A stretch of 64,000 bases of DNA, from the NCBI RefSeq assembly GCF_950023065.1, contig NC_088678.1, positions 59,054,460 through 59,118,459 of the forward strand. Reading direction: 5' to 3'. The stretch is from Planococcus citri. Its lineage: Eukaryota > Arthropoda > Insecta > Hemiptera > Pseudococcidae. Both the position numbers and the translations under genes were made by a program. The notes beneath the pieces are model-generated. The model was not told the DNA's origin, did no database searches, and was given only the letters and a program-made list of their open reading frames with translations. This document shows positions 47,765 through 59,755 of this stretch, in pieces (the stretch's first letter is position 1; the number at the start of each line of letters is the position of its first letter).

Positions 47765-50600
47765 AAGCACGAGCAAAAAAAAAACGACGAGAAGAACTTG
47801 TTAATATGCGCCGAAGACCCCTCAGACGATTTGTTTAAAAAGGTTAAACCTTGGTGGCAATTATTTAGCTAAATGATGCTCATTAAAATATGCCATACGC
47901 GGAAATGCCCGCCATCCCCATCGTCGTCGGTCGTTGGCGTTTTACTATCTATCTATACCTACCTACCTATATACTTATTCAACTCGTGCAATTTTTTTCC
48001 CTCTCATTTCAAAGTTTCGCTATTTTTATCTCGTTTTGTAGGTTATTGTCATGGAACTGCAGCAGCCAAACCGGCCAGAAAAGTAAATCGTTTTCCAATC
48101 AAATCGAACCATCTTTGTCGCCGCTTCGATGATGAATGCCATAATGTTTGTTTTTTTTTCACTTATAGATACTCCTTCTTGCGTATTTTTTTTCAACGTG
48201 TAGACGAAAATGTAATTTTTATCCTTTTGTATATAGCATTTTTTTTCTACTTTTATAATTAAACTCGAATTGGAAAGTTTATCGCTGGAAACATATATAC
48301 AGATATAAAGTAACAAACGACCAGCAGTTTTTTTTTCTTTCTTGCTTCTTTCTCTCTAGCGACGTTTTTGTTAATTGTCCACAGCACGCGAAACTTTTGC
48401 CACATAGACGCGATGACATTTTCAACACTTTACAAAAGTTTTGCCCTCGTCCATCCATCGTCGTGCCCGTTTCACATCGATACATTGTGTACAATTATAT
48501 TGTTTAAGAGAAATAAAAAAGTCATTCGTATGTCACATATCGCGATAATATTTCATTTAAAAAGCTCCTTTTCTCGGATACTCGTATCTCTCTCTCCTAC
48601 TACGGTACTACATGCTCCTCGCTTTAATCTTCACTAATGACGCAAAACGTTAAACGCTGCAGCCATCACATATCTACTATATATACTGGTGTAGTATAAA
48701 TCCATATATACGAGAAAACATTCCCTTCGTTTGTTCGTTTCTCCTTCTGATTAATCCTTTCGCCATCTTATCTAACGCTGTGGTATTTTACACGTAGGTA
48801 CTCGTACAATAAACAGCCCAAGACGGCGAAGAATTGAAACACACCAACACAAACAACCATCTCATCGTCTTCGTCGGATTAAAAGCTATATTCATCGAAT
48901 CTGCGGCTATTTTAATTTACAATCGTTTTATTTCCGCTAACGATTCGACAATTTACGATAAACACACGAAAGCACTAGCGTATAGCTCGAGATCGCGAAA
49001 GCAGATTTATCTATTCGCAATGTAGAGATACGTTTACGTACGCTTGTCACATCATATACCTAGCATGTAACTTAAGGAGGCATTTTCTCTCTTGAAATAT
49101 TGCGGTTGACGACTGACGTATGTGGCATTTTGTATTTGTGTATTACGTTTAGTTTGGTACTAGTACACGTAGTCTCTGTCTATTTCGCCTTCTGCGATAT
49201 GTGACGATGTGTAGATGATGGGACGTTGCTGCGCTGCGGTGACTTTTCTAAATATATACCTACCTATACGATATTGATTGACTCAGTGGCCGAGAGTACC
49301 ATATTGTGCATTACTTCGTCCTCCATCCCGCTGCCTATCATCACCGTGTACGTAGGGCTTAGGTAAGCTCTTCCTTATGAAGTTTAATTACCGCGAACAT
49401 GCCGACCGAATGGTATATAACAACTATAGGATGCGAATACAATTTATCATCGTAAAGGTACCTACTCGAAATGTAAACCTCGACGAAACCTCTCAATATC
49501 ATCCGGCTACTACCACCATATCCACTGTACGTAGGTACCTGGCAACAAAACGTGTTAACCAGAAATTACACGATATGGTTTACTTTTCCCTTCGACGCCT
49601 TCCTCCTCGTGTAGGTACTAGATACACTCGTAGTACCGTGTATACTTCCATTTGTCTGTAAATCCATCAATGACCTAATTTACATTTAAGAAATACATCG
49701 TTTAGACTATAACTGAGAGATGAACTGAGATTTATAAGTGTATTTTAACATATTACCAATGTTCAAGTTGATACATATATATGAAGGTTTGGTCAAGTGA
49801 TTCATTTTACCATTTTCCCTTCTCACCTTCATTCGTACAGAGCCCAGATTCGTTACGTATTTTTTATGTTGAAAACGAGTCGAAAATTACATAACGATAG
49901 ACTCACTCTCTCGTCACATATTCCAGGTGACATTTTTAGCAGGTTGAAATTAATCATTAACATGTACGGTTGAGAGAAGGAGAAGGAAAGAATATGTATC
50001 AAAATCCATAATCACGAACCTCACATAGATTTTTTTACACAATTTCTGTCGATGATGGGGAAGGAAACGCTTTTCAAGAAAATGTTTGAAACAATTCAAA
50101 CCAACACTTAGTTAACCGACATGACACCTCCTCCCACTCCTTGTAAAATAGCATAATAAAATTACGAGTTGAATAACTTTGTCGCTAGGAACATACAACC
50201 AAAATTGCATTTTCAATTAATTTTTTAAATTTAATTTAAAAGAATTTATCTAATTTTTGAAGTTTATATCCTAATTTGAGAAAAGCAAGCTGGAAAATTT
50301 GGAAAACAGCCCACAGAAAAATGTCAACTGTACAGTCGCAATTTAGCCCAAATTCGAAAAATTTGATTACATGCTGACAGGGCCCAGCCGAAGTCGTTTT
50401 TCAGGAGGGAGGAGGAGGAAGCATAAAAATGCCAGCTACCTAGTAACTTTTTTTGTCTTGAAATTTCCAACTCAAAGTTTTTGAAGAACCTTTAGTTTTA
50501 GCAGGTCATTTTTTCAAACACATGGAGATTTTTTTCCCAATATCTTCAAACACCCAAGATTTTTTTTCAAGCAGGCGAATGTCGAAAATATAATTTTTGG
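47765..50600. other. Intergenic DNA without recognised gene
   Basis: Part may be extended 3' UTR of the channel gene. Open frames up to about 129 codons (e.g. 47873-48262) lack recognisable motifs, overlap on both strands, and include low-complexity Ser/Phe/Tyr-rich peptides. Nothing else is recognised. Confidence 0.5.
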
Positions 50601-50617
50601 CCCTGGCGAAGTGAGTG

Positions 50618-51075
50618 AAAAAGCTCTCAAAAATCAGTATTTCAAGCTGTATAAAAAACTATGATTTTTTGTGTGATGAGTAACTTATAAGAAGTTTATT
50701 ATTTTGCTTCAAAATTTCAAAATTCAAAGATGATTGTTTTTGTTGAAAAATTCAAAATTGAAAATAAAAAGCAAACGAGTCCGAGCGAAGCGAGGGCAAG
50801 AAAGGTCTCGAAAATGAGTATTTCGAGAGATATAAAAAATCATGTTTTTTTATGCGATGAGTTATTTATAAAAAGTTGATTATTTTTCTTTAAAATTTTA
50901 AAATTCGAATTATGATTTTTTTTGAAAAATTTAAAATTGAAAAAGACAGGCAAAAGCTCTTGAAAATTAGCATTGAGAGAGGTATAAAAGCGATGTTTTC
51001 TAGTGTGATAAATTAAGTAGTTTACCTACTATTTTTGCTTCAAAATTTTAAAATTCGATTGATGATTTTTAAAAA
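50618..51075. repeat. Diverged tandem repeat, unit about 150-180 bp, three copies
   Basis: Recurring order of blocks: 'AGCTCTCAAAAATCAGTATT', a TATAAAAAA(C/T)(T/C)ATG-like block, 'GATGAGT(A/T)A', 'CTTCAAAATTT', 'AAAATTCAAAATTGAAAA'. Copies start near 50618, 50798 and 50948. The second copy contains CCGAGCGAAGCGAGGGCAAG. Confidence 0.65.
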
Positions 51076-51138
51076 AGTTCAAACTTGAAAAAGAAGTTGG
51101 TATTTAAAAATCAAGTTGCCAACTTTTTGTGTTTAGAC

Positions 51139-51616
51139 TGTTGGAATTCAAGATGAAATATGATATAGTGAAGGAGAGAGGCACTAAGAATATAGTGGGA
51201 TCTGGGAGATAATAACTACGATGGGGGTGAAGATTAGAATTATTCCATAGGTGGGGAATAATTGCCTAATATACAGATAGCTCAGAAGGGGTGTAGTTCA
51301 ACTAAATCACTATACACATTAATTTACGAGATACATAATACTTAGAACTCAAATTTACTTATTATGTATATTTACACTATTTACAAAACATCATTAACAT
51401 ACATCATTATACATATTTTTCAATATAGTATGCAAATAAATGCACTTAGTCAAATAAATGATCTATCTATTCCGTGATAGATAAATCAGTAGAATTAAGG
51501 CAATAAACTAGTATTGATACTTTATCCATCCACTTGCAGGCAGATTGGATAGGTAAATTAAGTACAAATAATTAAGAACATGTTGAATTTATGTCTTTCT
51601 CAGATATTTACAGTCA
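51139..51616. mobile_element. Candidate solo LTR (478 bp)
   Basis: The segment starts TGTTGGAATTC and ends TTTACAGTCA, giving the 5'-TG...CA-3' ends of an LTR. It is flanked by TAGAC on both sides (51134-51138 and 51617-51621), a 5-bp duplication as made by LTR-retrotransposon integrases. An AATAAA lies inside at about 51435. The TGTTGGAAT start resembles Copia-group LTRs. The ends are otherwise not complementary, and no internal retroelement sequence remains. A chance match is possible at the level of a few percent. Confidence 0.4.
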
Positions 51617-51979
51617 TAGACCTCGACACCTTGGTTAGAGAGCCTATGATAAAAAACTTAAAATTAATTAGTAAATGTATTTCACCACTTACTGAACACT
51701 ATACACTTTTTTCCATCTCTTTTGGTGACCCCCTAATACTAAGGACGTCAATGGAACTTAACTAAATGAGACACACTTTGCATAAGTATTTTGGTGATGA
51801 CTGGTACATCCCAAATATACCAAAAAGATCATCATCTAGTCGTATAACTGCTCAAGGTGGTATTGTGTACAAATCAATGTGTACCCTTATGTCAAATTGG
51901 GTATTTGGGCAAACATCCTTTATGTTGGTGTTGCCTCTTTCGCTTTGATGACGTATCTCATGGAAATTTATTTTTGAGT

Positions 51980-52312
51980 ATAGACACTGCACCTGGGCCC
52001 TCCGGGGAAGACATCCAACTGCAGGCAATGGGGAAAAGGGACGGTAGTAAAATCTTGTGTCATGCCAATTTCTCCCGCTGGGTGCTTTTGGTTGCGCTGT
52101 ACTTCAATCTGCAGGCAACGGGGAAAAGGAATGGTAGTGATATTTTGTGTAGTGCCAATTTCTACCGCTTGGTGCTCTTGGTTGCGCTGTATTTTGTTCA
52201 AGAATTCGACTACAACGCAGCCAAAAGCACCCAGCGGGAGAAATTGGCATGACACACATAATTCAGCCAATATGGCCGCTAGTTGGATGTCTTCCCCCAG
52301 GTGCAGTGTCTA
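51980..52312. mobile_element. Small fold-back element with internal duplication, about 333 bp
   Basis: TAGACACTGCACCTGG at 51980 is matched by its complement ending at 52312, and GAAGACATCCAACT near 52007 pairs with AGTTGGATGTCTTC. Inside, a segment of about 96 bp is repeated in tandem (CTGCAGGCAA(T/C)GGGGAAAAG at 52019 and 52110). A third, inverted partial copy (CAAAAGCACCCAGCGGGAGA at 52222) faces it. It is non-coding; the open frames here follow the repeats. Confidence 0.75.
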
Positions 52313-55300
52313 CATTTTCGAGCTTCCACTAGTAGTTTCCTACTTGCTTACTAGTGACATCTACACAAGCACCTTGGAGCTAGCTGGGTAGTTTAGAGAC
52401 CCTGATACACGGTATTAATCAATTGGACGTCATTCTATTTATAGATTCACATGTTACCAATATTTTCAATACAGGGGTTCATAATACGTATAAGCACCAC
52501 CATAAGTAGTGGAGGCATGCTGTCTTTTCAAAATTTTCATTTTTTCAATTAGGAGTTTTTTGTCAACTGACGAGTGAAAATCGCCAATTTGCCAACTTTC
52601 TCTATTTTTCGGACGCTTAGAGAGTAGGGAGAAGCTCCCCTTGCCCCCCCATCGTCATGACCCTGCATGATGACCTTTGTATTCCCAAATAAGTAAGTAA
52701 TCATTTTGAATATGCAATATTTTTCCAACATTTTGAGGCTTTTTCAATAACTTAAGAATTATGAGTACCGAAACTAGAATTTTTGAAGCAGGTAGGTATT
52801 GATGGTAAAAATTTTATTGATCAGACCTCCGCACTTCGCATAACGAACGCTCGTGTTAATGTTTTGCAGTTTTATTAATTTTTCAACAAAAAAAAGTACT
52901 AGGCTTTTGTCAGACAATTATTTTAGGCCTAATTCATTTTAATGACTCAAGTCAAGAAAGGGCTTCAAAAAATAAGAAATTTTGAAATCAAATTGTATTA
53001 CCAACTTGAGAAGGCCAATCTCAATTTTTTAATTTACAGCATTTTTTTTTTGAACTAGTAAGAAAATAATTGAATGAGCACATACAAAAATACACCGCCA
53101 GACCAGAACCAATTTCAGATTCGGGAAGCGAATTTTTGTACCTCATGGTACCTACTACCTACTACCTACAATAAAATGTTGTCCGCATCACAACGTTGCC
53201 CCTGACAAATGAAAATGAGACCACCAACGCATTACAAGCTTTCTACTCGTACCAAAAAGGTTTATTTCTCTTTTTTTTTTATCTCATCTTCAAAAAACAT
53301 GATTCAATTTGTAAACACGAAATTTTTTCCTCGCCTGCTCGCCATAAAATACTTTATTCCATCATATTTTTTTTTCTCACAAAAAGCTCGTTTATTAAAA
53401 GAACCAAATTTAAAGCCACGTAGGTATTCCATAGTTTGTTGTAGGTGTAAAAATGAGCTGAATTAGTAAGTACGCGATGTTGGCACAAGATGTTTTTCTT
53501 CGATTGAATGAAGGACGAGATTGCGCGATAGTCTTCTTTTCGGCGAATTCTGTTAATGAAAAAATTTAATTTCGACGAAAATTTCTATGTTTGCGGGTCT
53601 TCGCCGTTGAACCAACGATGGTGGATGAAGATTAAAATCGTTCGAAAACGAAACCGAGGTACTTACCGTGTGTATCGTGAATAGAAAACAAATTGGAAAT
53701 CCGTGTACTAAATAAATTCGTCGCGGCTGGAATTTATCGCTTTTATAATCGACAGTCTAGGCTTTTCATAGAAACTGAAAAAAATACATGACGTATTCCA
53801 AGGAGTAGGTATCAAAGAGATATACGTGTATTTCGGCTACCCTGACTCATGATTTATCTTCAAGAGTAAATTTTCTAATACAAAGATCTTGAAAATATAG
53901 GAATAGAATTTCAACCCTGTGATCACGATGGCAGGCACCTATTTTTTGAAACTTTTGGACACTTATTACTTTTATGGTTTTATTTTCTAAAGTTCGGTAA
54001 ATTGTGAAATTAAAATTATTGGCAACAAATCCTAACACCGAATCAGTTGACGTAATTTAATATGTTTTACTCGGTAAAAGGAAATTTTACGACGAACTCG
54101 AGTTATGCAGTTTGGCAGCGAAGAATCAAAGTTTTATGATATACAGAGAGAATATGAATTTAATTTTTAATTGGTTGATGATAATTAATTCACCATACAT
54201 ATAGGTTAAAATGCAGGATGGAGATTAAATAAAAGGCTCGCGAATAAAGGGTACACATTATTAAGTAAGCAGAGGGGGGAGAGGTGAGAGGGAACAAGGG
54301 GGTGGAGGCGGAAGGTATAGCGTTAAATTTAAGAAATTGAAGTATTCGATGTTTGCGAAGCTTATATAGTAAATCCTTTCTCACCGGTTAAACAAACTTT
54401 TCGTTCCCATTGTTATTAAAAGGTTTAAAGAAGAAAGTTTTGAACATTGTTTCAATGGGATTGCGATCGAACCGGCAGGTTTCACTGGTCGGACGAGCTT
54501 TTTATGTTTCACACGAGTGTAAGTTAACAGATAAGCTTTGAATATTTACTTTCAGCATGTTGCCATTAAGATTAAAAACTTGAAAACGTTGTAATTTAGC
54601 TTCAAATTCATCGCAATGTATACACGAGGGTGTGTTGTGTTGCGTGAATCGTGAATCGTGTACTCCGGAAGGTTTTTTCCTCCTCTGCTGCTTCCACACA
54701 GAGTACCTCTAGCAGCTACGTATTGTTTGGACTTTGCATGATTCGAAGCTCGGTCTATGAGGGTCGGTCGCTGTGGTGAGAATTCAATTGTGTAAGATAT
54801 GAATGAAAGTGTTGTAGAGTTGCAAATGGCTTTGGCTTTGGTGAATGAAAAGGGTTGTGGATTTTCAGTTCATGAAGAAAAAGATAGCTACAGTTTTGTA
54901 TTATTCCGTATCGCGGAGTATTCGTTGGAGTAAAAGTTCTCAAATTTAGACGAGTTTTCCCATGTTGAAAAATGCGGCGGCGGGTTTTACGAATTTAAAT
55001 TTGAATGGATTCATTTTTCAAGATTTACGAATCGACATCATTTTTATTCGAGGTTTCTGGTTTGAAAAATATATATATTACGTACCTACCTGTCTACTTT
55101 TAATGAGGAATTATAATAGGCCTACTATACTTGAAATATACGTACATGTAGGTAGGTACTACAGAGCATACCCTTGCACTTTGCACTTTTCATTGATAAG
55201 GGACACAGAGAGCCGTCGAGAGCAACGCATTCTTCGATAGCATTTTCTTTTTTCTCAACACGTGGTGTGAAAGTACCATTCATAGATCTTAAGCTTCTGA

Positions 55301-55639
55301 TTTGTTTTTTTATATGCTATGTTCAAAAAAAAAATTAAATAGAATGCTTGAAAAAAAAATTTATTTTTGACTTGCAAAAAAAAATAAGAAAATTTGGACG
55401 AAAAGTCATGAAAAGTACCTAACTTAACAGTTACCCATACGTTTTTAAAATTGGTCAAGTTCTAAGTAGACGTTTTTTTTTAATTTTCAAAAATTCGTTT
55501 TTTTTTTATCTCGGCCCTTCTTCTTGGGAAAAAAAGAAAAAAATTAATAATATTCAGAAGTGGATAATTTACTGAAGTACTAATATGTACCAGGGTACCT
55601 GTTCACTTTTGTATTTTTTTCCAACTGGTTACACCGCTT
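52313..55639. other. Intergenic DNA without recognised gene
   Basis: Contains a purine-rich tract with G runs at about 54270-54310 and short TACCTACC runs. Open frames are at most 92 codons with no motif. Nothing else recognised. Confidence 0.55.
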
Positions 55640-56150
55640 TTTGCCTTTGGCTGAAATTTTAGAAGTCTCGTTTTCTGCCAAAAATAGTCCAAAGCCTCGA
55701 CTTTTGTCAAAATTGCCAAGAAGTGTTATTTTTTGAAAAAATAGTCAAGAAATCATCGCTTGTTTGCAAAAAATTCGGAATGTCTCACCTTTTTTTCCAA
55801 AAATTGTCCAAAAAACTCGCTTCATTGTTACCGGAAATACCCAAAAAACTTTTCATTTCTGCTAAAGTTGTTACAAAGAGTTTTTTTTTGGTCAAAAAAT
55901 TACTAAAGTTATAAATTTTTACTAAATTGCTAAAAAATTTATTTATTTTTGCTAAAAATTGCTGATAAATTTCATTTTTTTTTGTCAAGAGTTATTGAAA
56001 ATCGCCATTTTTTTGCAAAAAATTCGGAAAAAGATCTGAATTTTGTTTTTAAAAATTGTCAAAAAAGCTCTAGCTGCTTCTTGCTAATTGCCAAATTTTC
56101 GCTTTCTTGCCAGAACTGCCAAAAAATCCTGCTGTTTGCTGAAATTATCT
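55640..56150. repeat. Degenerate AT-rich minisatellite, third locus (inverted)
   Basis: Units of the type TTTTTGCCAAAAATTGTCCA, the complement of the 22770-23860 units, with 'CTCGCTT' and 'CTCG(A/C)' in place of 'GCGAG'. Repeat-derived frames give K(K)LAxLLPEIPKKLF-like peptides. Confidence 0.65.
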
Positions 56151-56864
56151 GAGTTTCAATCAAGTTCAATTATTAGATTTTAATTGGAATGTTTAATTGT
56201 TTATCTAGACAGTTAGAGAGGTCAAAAATTTGTATAGTGAGTTCTTATATCAGAGATGATTTTTCATTAGGTACCTCTTTTGCCTTAATTTAAGTGAATC
56301 GCTAATTTCACCATTTTATAGTGATAGTCCCTTTTAGTTTTATTATTTTATTTGACCATTTTTTCATTTTTTTTTTTTTTGTGAAAAAGTAAGTCAATGT
56401 TGAGGATTGGGAAGGCATCAAAACAAATTCTCGGTTGAGATAGGTAACGACCAAATAAATCACTAATAGTGCTTTAAATTAAGTATCAGCTCAATCTTGA
56501 GATAGTTTGATCGATTTTTATCTGAAATAAAATTCTAACGAACGATAGTAATCAAAAGATATTTTCTACCTATGTAATTATGCGGTTGAAAATTTGGTAC
56601 GCTTATTTCATATCGTGACTACTGTGACTCATTCGAAATGATTCTTGATAAATAGAACCACAATTGGACTAAAAACTCAAAAAGTGAGTGATATTTCAAG
56701 CGATATTACCGCACTCGTATGTACATGTAAAAAAAAAGAAGATATGAAACCTACTTTATTAGATACTTGCTTCTTATCCTCTCTATAATTTTTCCCAATT
56801 TTCTAAAGTGAATATATGTAGGTATTTTGAAATTCTCTCTGATCTAACAGCATAGTTCGGTTTC

Positions 56865-56884
56865 AGGACAATCCATTTTTCTAC
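56865..56884 (+). promoter_or_regulatory. Candidate 3' splice site before the first AAA-ATPase-like gene
   Basis: GGTTTCAG ends at 56866, 18 bp before the ATG. An alternative CTAACAG ends at 56850. This would place a 5'-UTR intron directly before an otherwise intronless coding region, as also suggested for the downstream paralogue. Confidence 0.4.
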
Positions 56885-58879
56885 ATGACGCCTGGCACAC
56901 TTCAGATCTACCTTTTCATAATTTCTATCACACACTACATCGCATACAGCTCAACTTATTCCACAAACTTGACATCTATCGCAATAAAATCTTCGTTTAA
57001 GCTACGACCACCCATAGCACACACTTCAGACTACTTGATCTTGGTTCAAAATAGCAATATTTTCGTTGATAAGAGTTTACTCCTCGAGGCAGTACTAGCA
57101 GACCCCGAAGAAAAAGTACTGGCATTGTTGGGCCCTGAAAAATGGGGCAAAACGGTGAATCTCCGAATGATCGAACACTTCACTCGAATTCCAACTGACT
57201 CTCGAGGTAATCCAACTCCTCCGCGAAATACTCCCATTTACAGATTGTTCAATCACAATGAGGTGCTTTTGCTAGATGGACAAAGAGAAACACTACGTAA
57301 GCCATTACTTTTAACAGAAAAGGCTCCCGGTACAATACAAATGCACATGGGAAAATATCCAACCATCTACTTAAATTTATCTCCTTTGCTAAATGGAACC
57401 GATTATCACAGCGTGATGACCCATTTATCCGTTATACTGGGGCAAGTTTTCAAGCAACATTCTTACATGAAGGAAGTAATAAAAAACTGGTACAAGAACG
57501 AATCGATTTCGTGTACGGAGAAGGCCGAGCTTAACTCAACTTTGGAGGAATTTACCAACGTGGAACAGTTGAAAACAGAAACATCAGATTTGATCAGAGC
57601 GATTGGATTCCTTAGCAAGCTTCTCTATACTCATTTCAAATCCAGAGCTGTCGTACTTTTTGATGACTATGACGTGTTAGTGGACATTTCACTCAACGAA
57701 AACATAACCCAGATTGATAAACAAGCCATACATAACGTATTATCTTTATTATTCCTGCACTCTCTTAAAATAAATACCTTCCTGCAGAAAGGAATCTTGA
57801 CCGGAAGACACGGAATCTCCAAACAGATCAAACAAGACGATATCGTCAACGAATATAAATCGATATTGGATCAAACATTCGAATTTTATGGATTTCTTCA
57901 ACGAGACGTTGACGCCATATTTGAAATTCTGCAAATACCAAAGACTGAACGGGACAAAGTTCTTAATTGGCACGAAGGGTACAGAATATGCAAGGATGAG
58001 ACCGCATTACGATTCAGCCCTTACTCTATCGCCAATTTCATCAGTCATCGTAGCTTGAATCATGTTCCATTCAAGAGCGATAAATTGATCGAAATCTTAG
58101 TTCAAAACAAAGAGTTCAGAAAAGCACTGATGCAATTATTACTCAAAAATTACGATTCACTTCAGTCGAGTCATTTGGATTTTAATAAGGATCAGATTGA
58201 CTACTTGAACCAAGCTGCTCAAAATAAAACTGTAGAATTTGATAAAGCTTTACCAATTCTTTACGCCTATTTATATTCTTCAGGGTACCTGACCAGAGTA
58301 AATGAAGACATCGAAAAAGTCACCCTTAGGTTAACTAACAATGAAGCTAGGTTCAAGATGGCAAATTCCATAGTATCTTTTTACACCAAATGTTACAACA
58401 TTTCAGCACCTACGTTATCTCAGTTAACCTCACAACTTCACGAGTTTATTGAAATGAGCACTGTTTATTATCCAGATGTGGAAACATCATTGCAAAACTT
58501 TGTGAACAGTTTGCCCATATTTGACGATCGATACAAGCATCAGAAAGACCCGCAAGCACCAAGTGATATCTTAGAAGTAGATCATCTCGTAAGAGTAATA
58601 TTACACACGTTAGCTTTAAACGTATCTTATCACTACAATTATCAAACATTGACTCCAAGTGAAGGTATGAAGTCGTACGTAACGCTTTACAAAGACAAAC
58701 GAGCAATTATGATCGATTTCATGATCGATACATCTGTTCAAGAAATAATTTCCATAATATCGAAGAGGGTGGATGCGATGAATTCCCATACACAAAACGA
58801 TATCTTCAGATGGATAGGTATCAGCTTGGGAACTGATAGGAAAATAAACATATTGGCCAAGACAGATCAAAGAAAATGA
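56885..58879 (+). CDS. Secreted AAA-ATPase-like domain protein with degenerate PD-(D/E)XK C-terminus
   Basis: 664 residues in one exon. Residues about 6-21 form a hydrophobic signal peptide (LQIYLFIISITHYIAYS). The AAA-ATPase-like domain follows: NIFVDKSLLLEAVL (58-71), P-loop GPEKWGKT (83-90), then the Walker-B-like VVLFDDYDVL (256-265). Next come a GILTGRHGISKQ segment, FYGFLQRDVDAIFE, and NWHEGYRI (361-368), which corresponds to the W-Y/H-x-G-Y signature of this family. The C-terminal third aligns in layout with the PD-(D/E)XK-type nuclease usually fused to this ATPase. The site normally read as GRxD...IIEfK is here KSYVTLYKDKRAIMIDFMID, so catalytic D, E and K appear lost. The family is best known in bacteria and fungi, so ancient horizontal transfer is plausible. 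Function is unknown; I infer an exported or luminal nucleotide-binding protein. A paralogue follows downstream on the same strand. Confidence 0.88.
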   Translation: MTPGTLQIYLFIISITHYIAYSSTYSTNLTSIAIKSSFKLRPPIAHTSDYLILVQNSNIFVDKSLLLEAVLADPEEKVLALLGPEKWGKTVNLRMIEHFTRIPTDSRGNPTPPRNTPIYRLFNHNEVLLLDGQRETLRKPLLLTEKAPGTIQMHMGKYPTIYLNLSPLLNGTDYHSVMTHLSVILGQVFKQHSYMKEVIKNWYKNESISCTEKAELNSTLEEFTNVEQLKTETSDLIRAIGFLSKLLYTHFKSRAVVLFDDYDVLVDISLNENITQIDKQAIHNVLSLLFLHSLKINTFLQKGILTGRHGISKQIKQDDIVNEYKSILDQTFEFYGFLQRDVDAIFEILQIPKTERDKVLNWHEGYRICKDETALRFSPYSIANFISHRSLNHVPFKSDKLIEILVQNKEFRKALMQLLLKNYDSLQSSHLDFNKDQIDYLNQAAQNKTVEFDKALPILYAYLYSSGYLTRVNEDIEKVTLRLTNNEARFKMANSIVSFYTKCYNISAPTLSQLTSQLHEFIEMSTVYYPDVETSLQNFVNSLPIFDDRYKHQKDPQAPSDILEVDHLVRVILHTLALNVSYHYNYQTLTPSEGMKSYVTLYKDKRAIMIDFMIDTSVQEIISIISKRVDAMNSHTQNDIFRWIGISLGTDRKINILAKTDQRK

Positions 58880-59755
58880 TAACGATAATTTTCCATCGAA
58901 GGGTTGAAATTTGAGAATAATCTATTGACACCAGAAGACTGAAAAGGTGACAGGTTAACTGAGTAGGTACGAGTATCTGTGTGAAGGAGTCTAACGAAGA
59001 GATAGGGAAGTTCCTGCTTTTTATTTGGTGAATTGTCTATTATCGTTATTAATACCTGCTATACCTTCGTTGTGAACGGATTAGATGATATCTCCGTTTA
59101 CTTCCATGAGATAATTTTCTCTCCAAAATTCTCGTTAAAAATTAAAGTTCAATTATTCCTTCGGCGAAGAACTTCGTTAAATATTTATTTCAATTAAGAT
59201 TATGTACCTATCGTACGTTGTCGTTGTATGTTCGTATTTTCCAAAACAATAGAATTTGTTTTCTTTCATTCACCAAGTATAGTCACTTTTTAAGAGGAGT
59301 TTTACGCCAAATGAGGTCCTTCAACTACTGTAAACATAACTAATCAGTCCCTAAATTTCGAGGCTAGGCAAACAAAAATACATGAATTCGAGTTGGCTCG
59401 CCTAGATTACTAGTGAAAGGAAGTTATTCGTAGACCAAGATGGGACACCCTGCATATTTTGTTGGTAAAATAATTCGTTGATACGAGTATTTCAAGACAT
59501 CAGCCAACGATTTGAACAAAATTGAGGTAAAGTTTTTTTGTCCAAGGAGAATTTAAAATTCTTTTTTTTTTTGCTTGAAACGTAGAGGATTTTTTTTAAG
59601 CATTCAAAAGTCAGATAGAATGTTGGAAAGTGATTTTTGAGAACTTGACATACTCGTAGGTACCTAATTTAAGCAATTCGTCGCATCTTTAATTAGTTTT
59701 CAAAAGTCTGACTTAATACTTATCTAAAAGCTTCAAAAAGAATCATAGCAGTATC
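58880..59755 (+). other. 3' flank of the first AAA-ATPase-like gene
   Basis: Contains ATTAAA at 59141-59146, a possible variant polyadenylation signal 260 bp after the stop, and GGGACACCCTGCA at 59442, the same transposon-end-like motif seen elsewhere. Nothing else recognised. Confidence 0.4.

Noticed and set aside
47873..48262. 129-codon ORF downstream of the channel
   Set aside because: No motif, low complexity, and overlapped by other frames on both strands; more likely UTR or intergenic.
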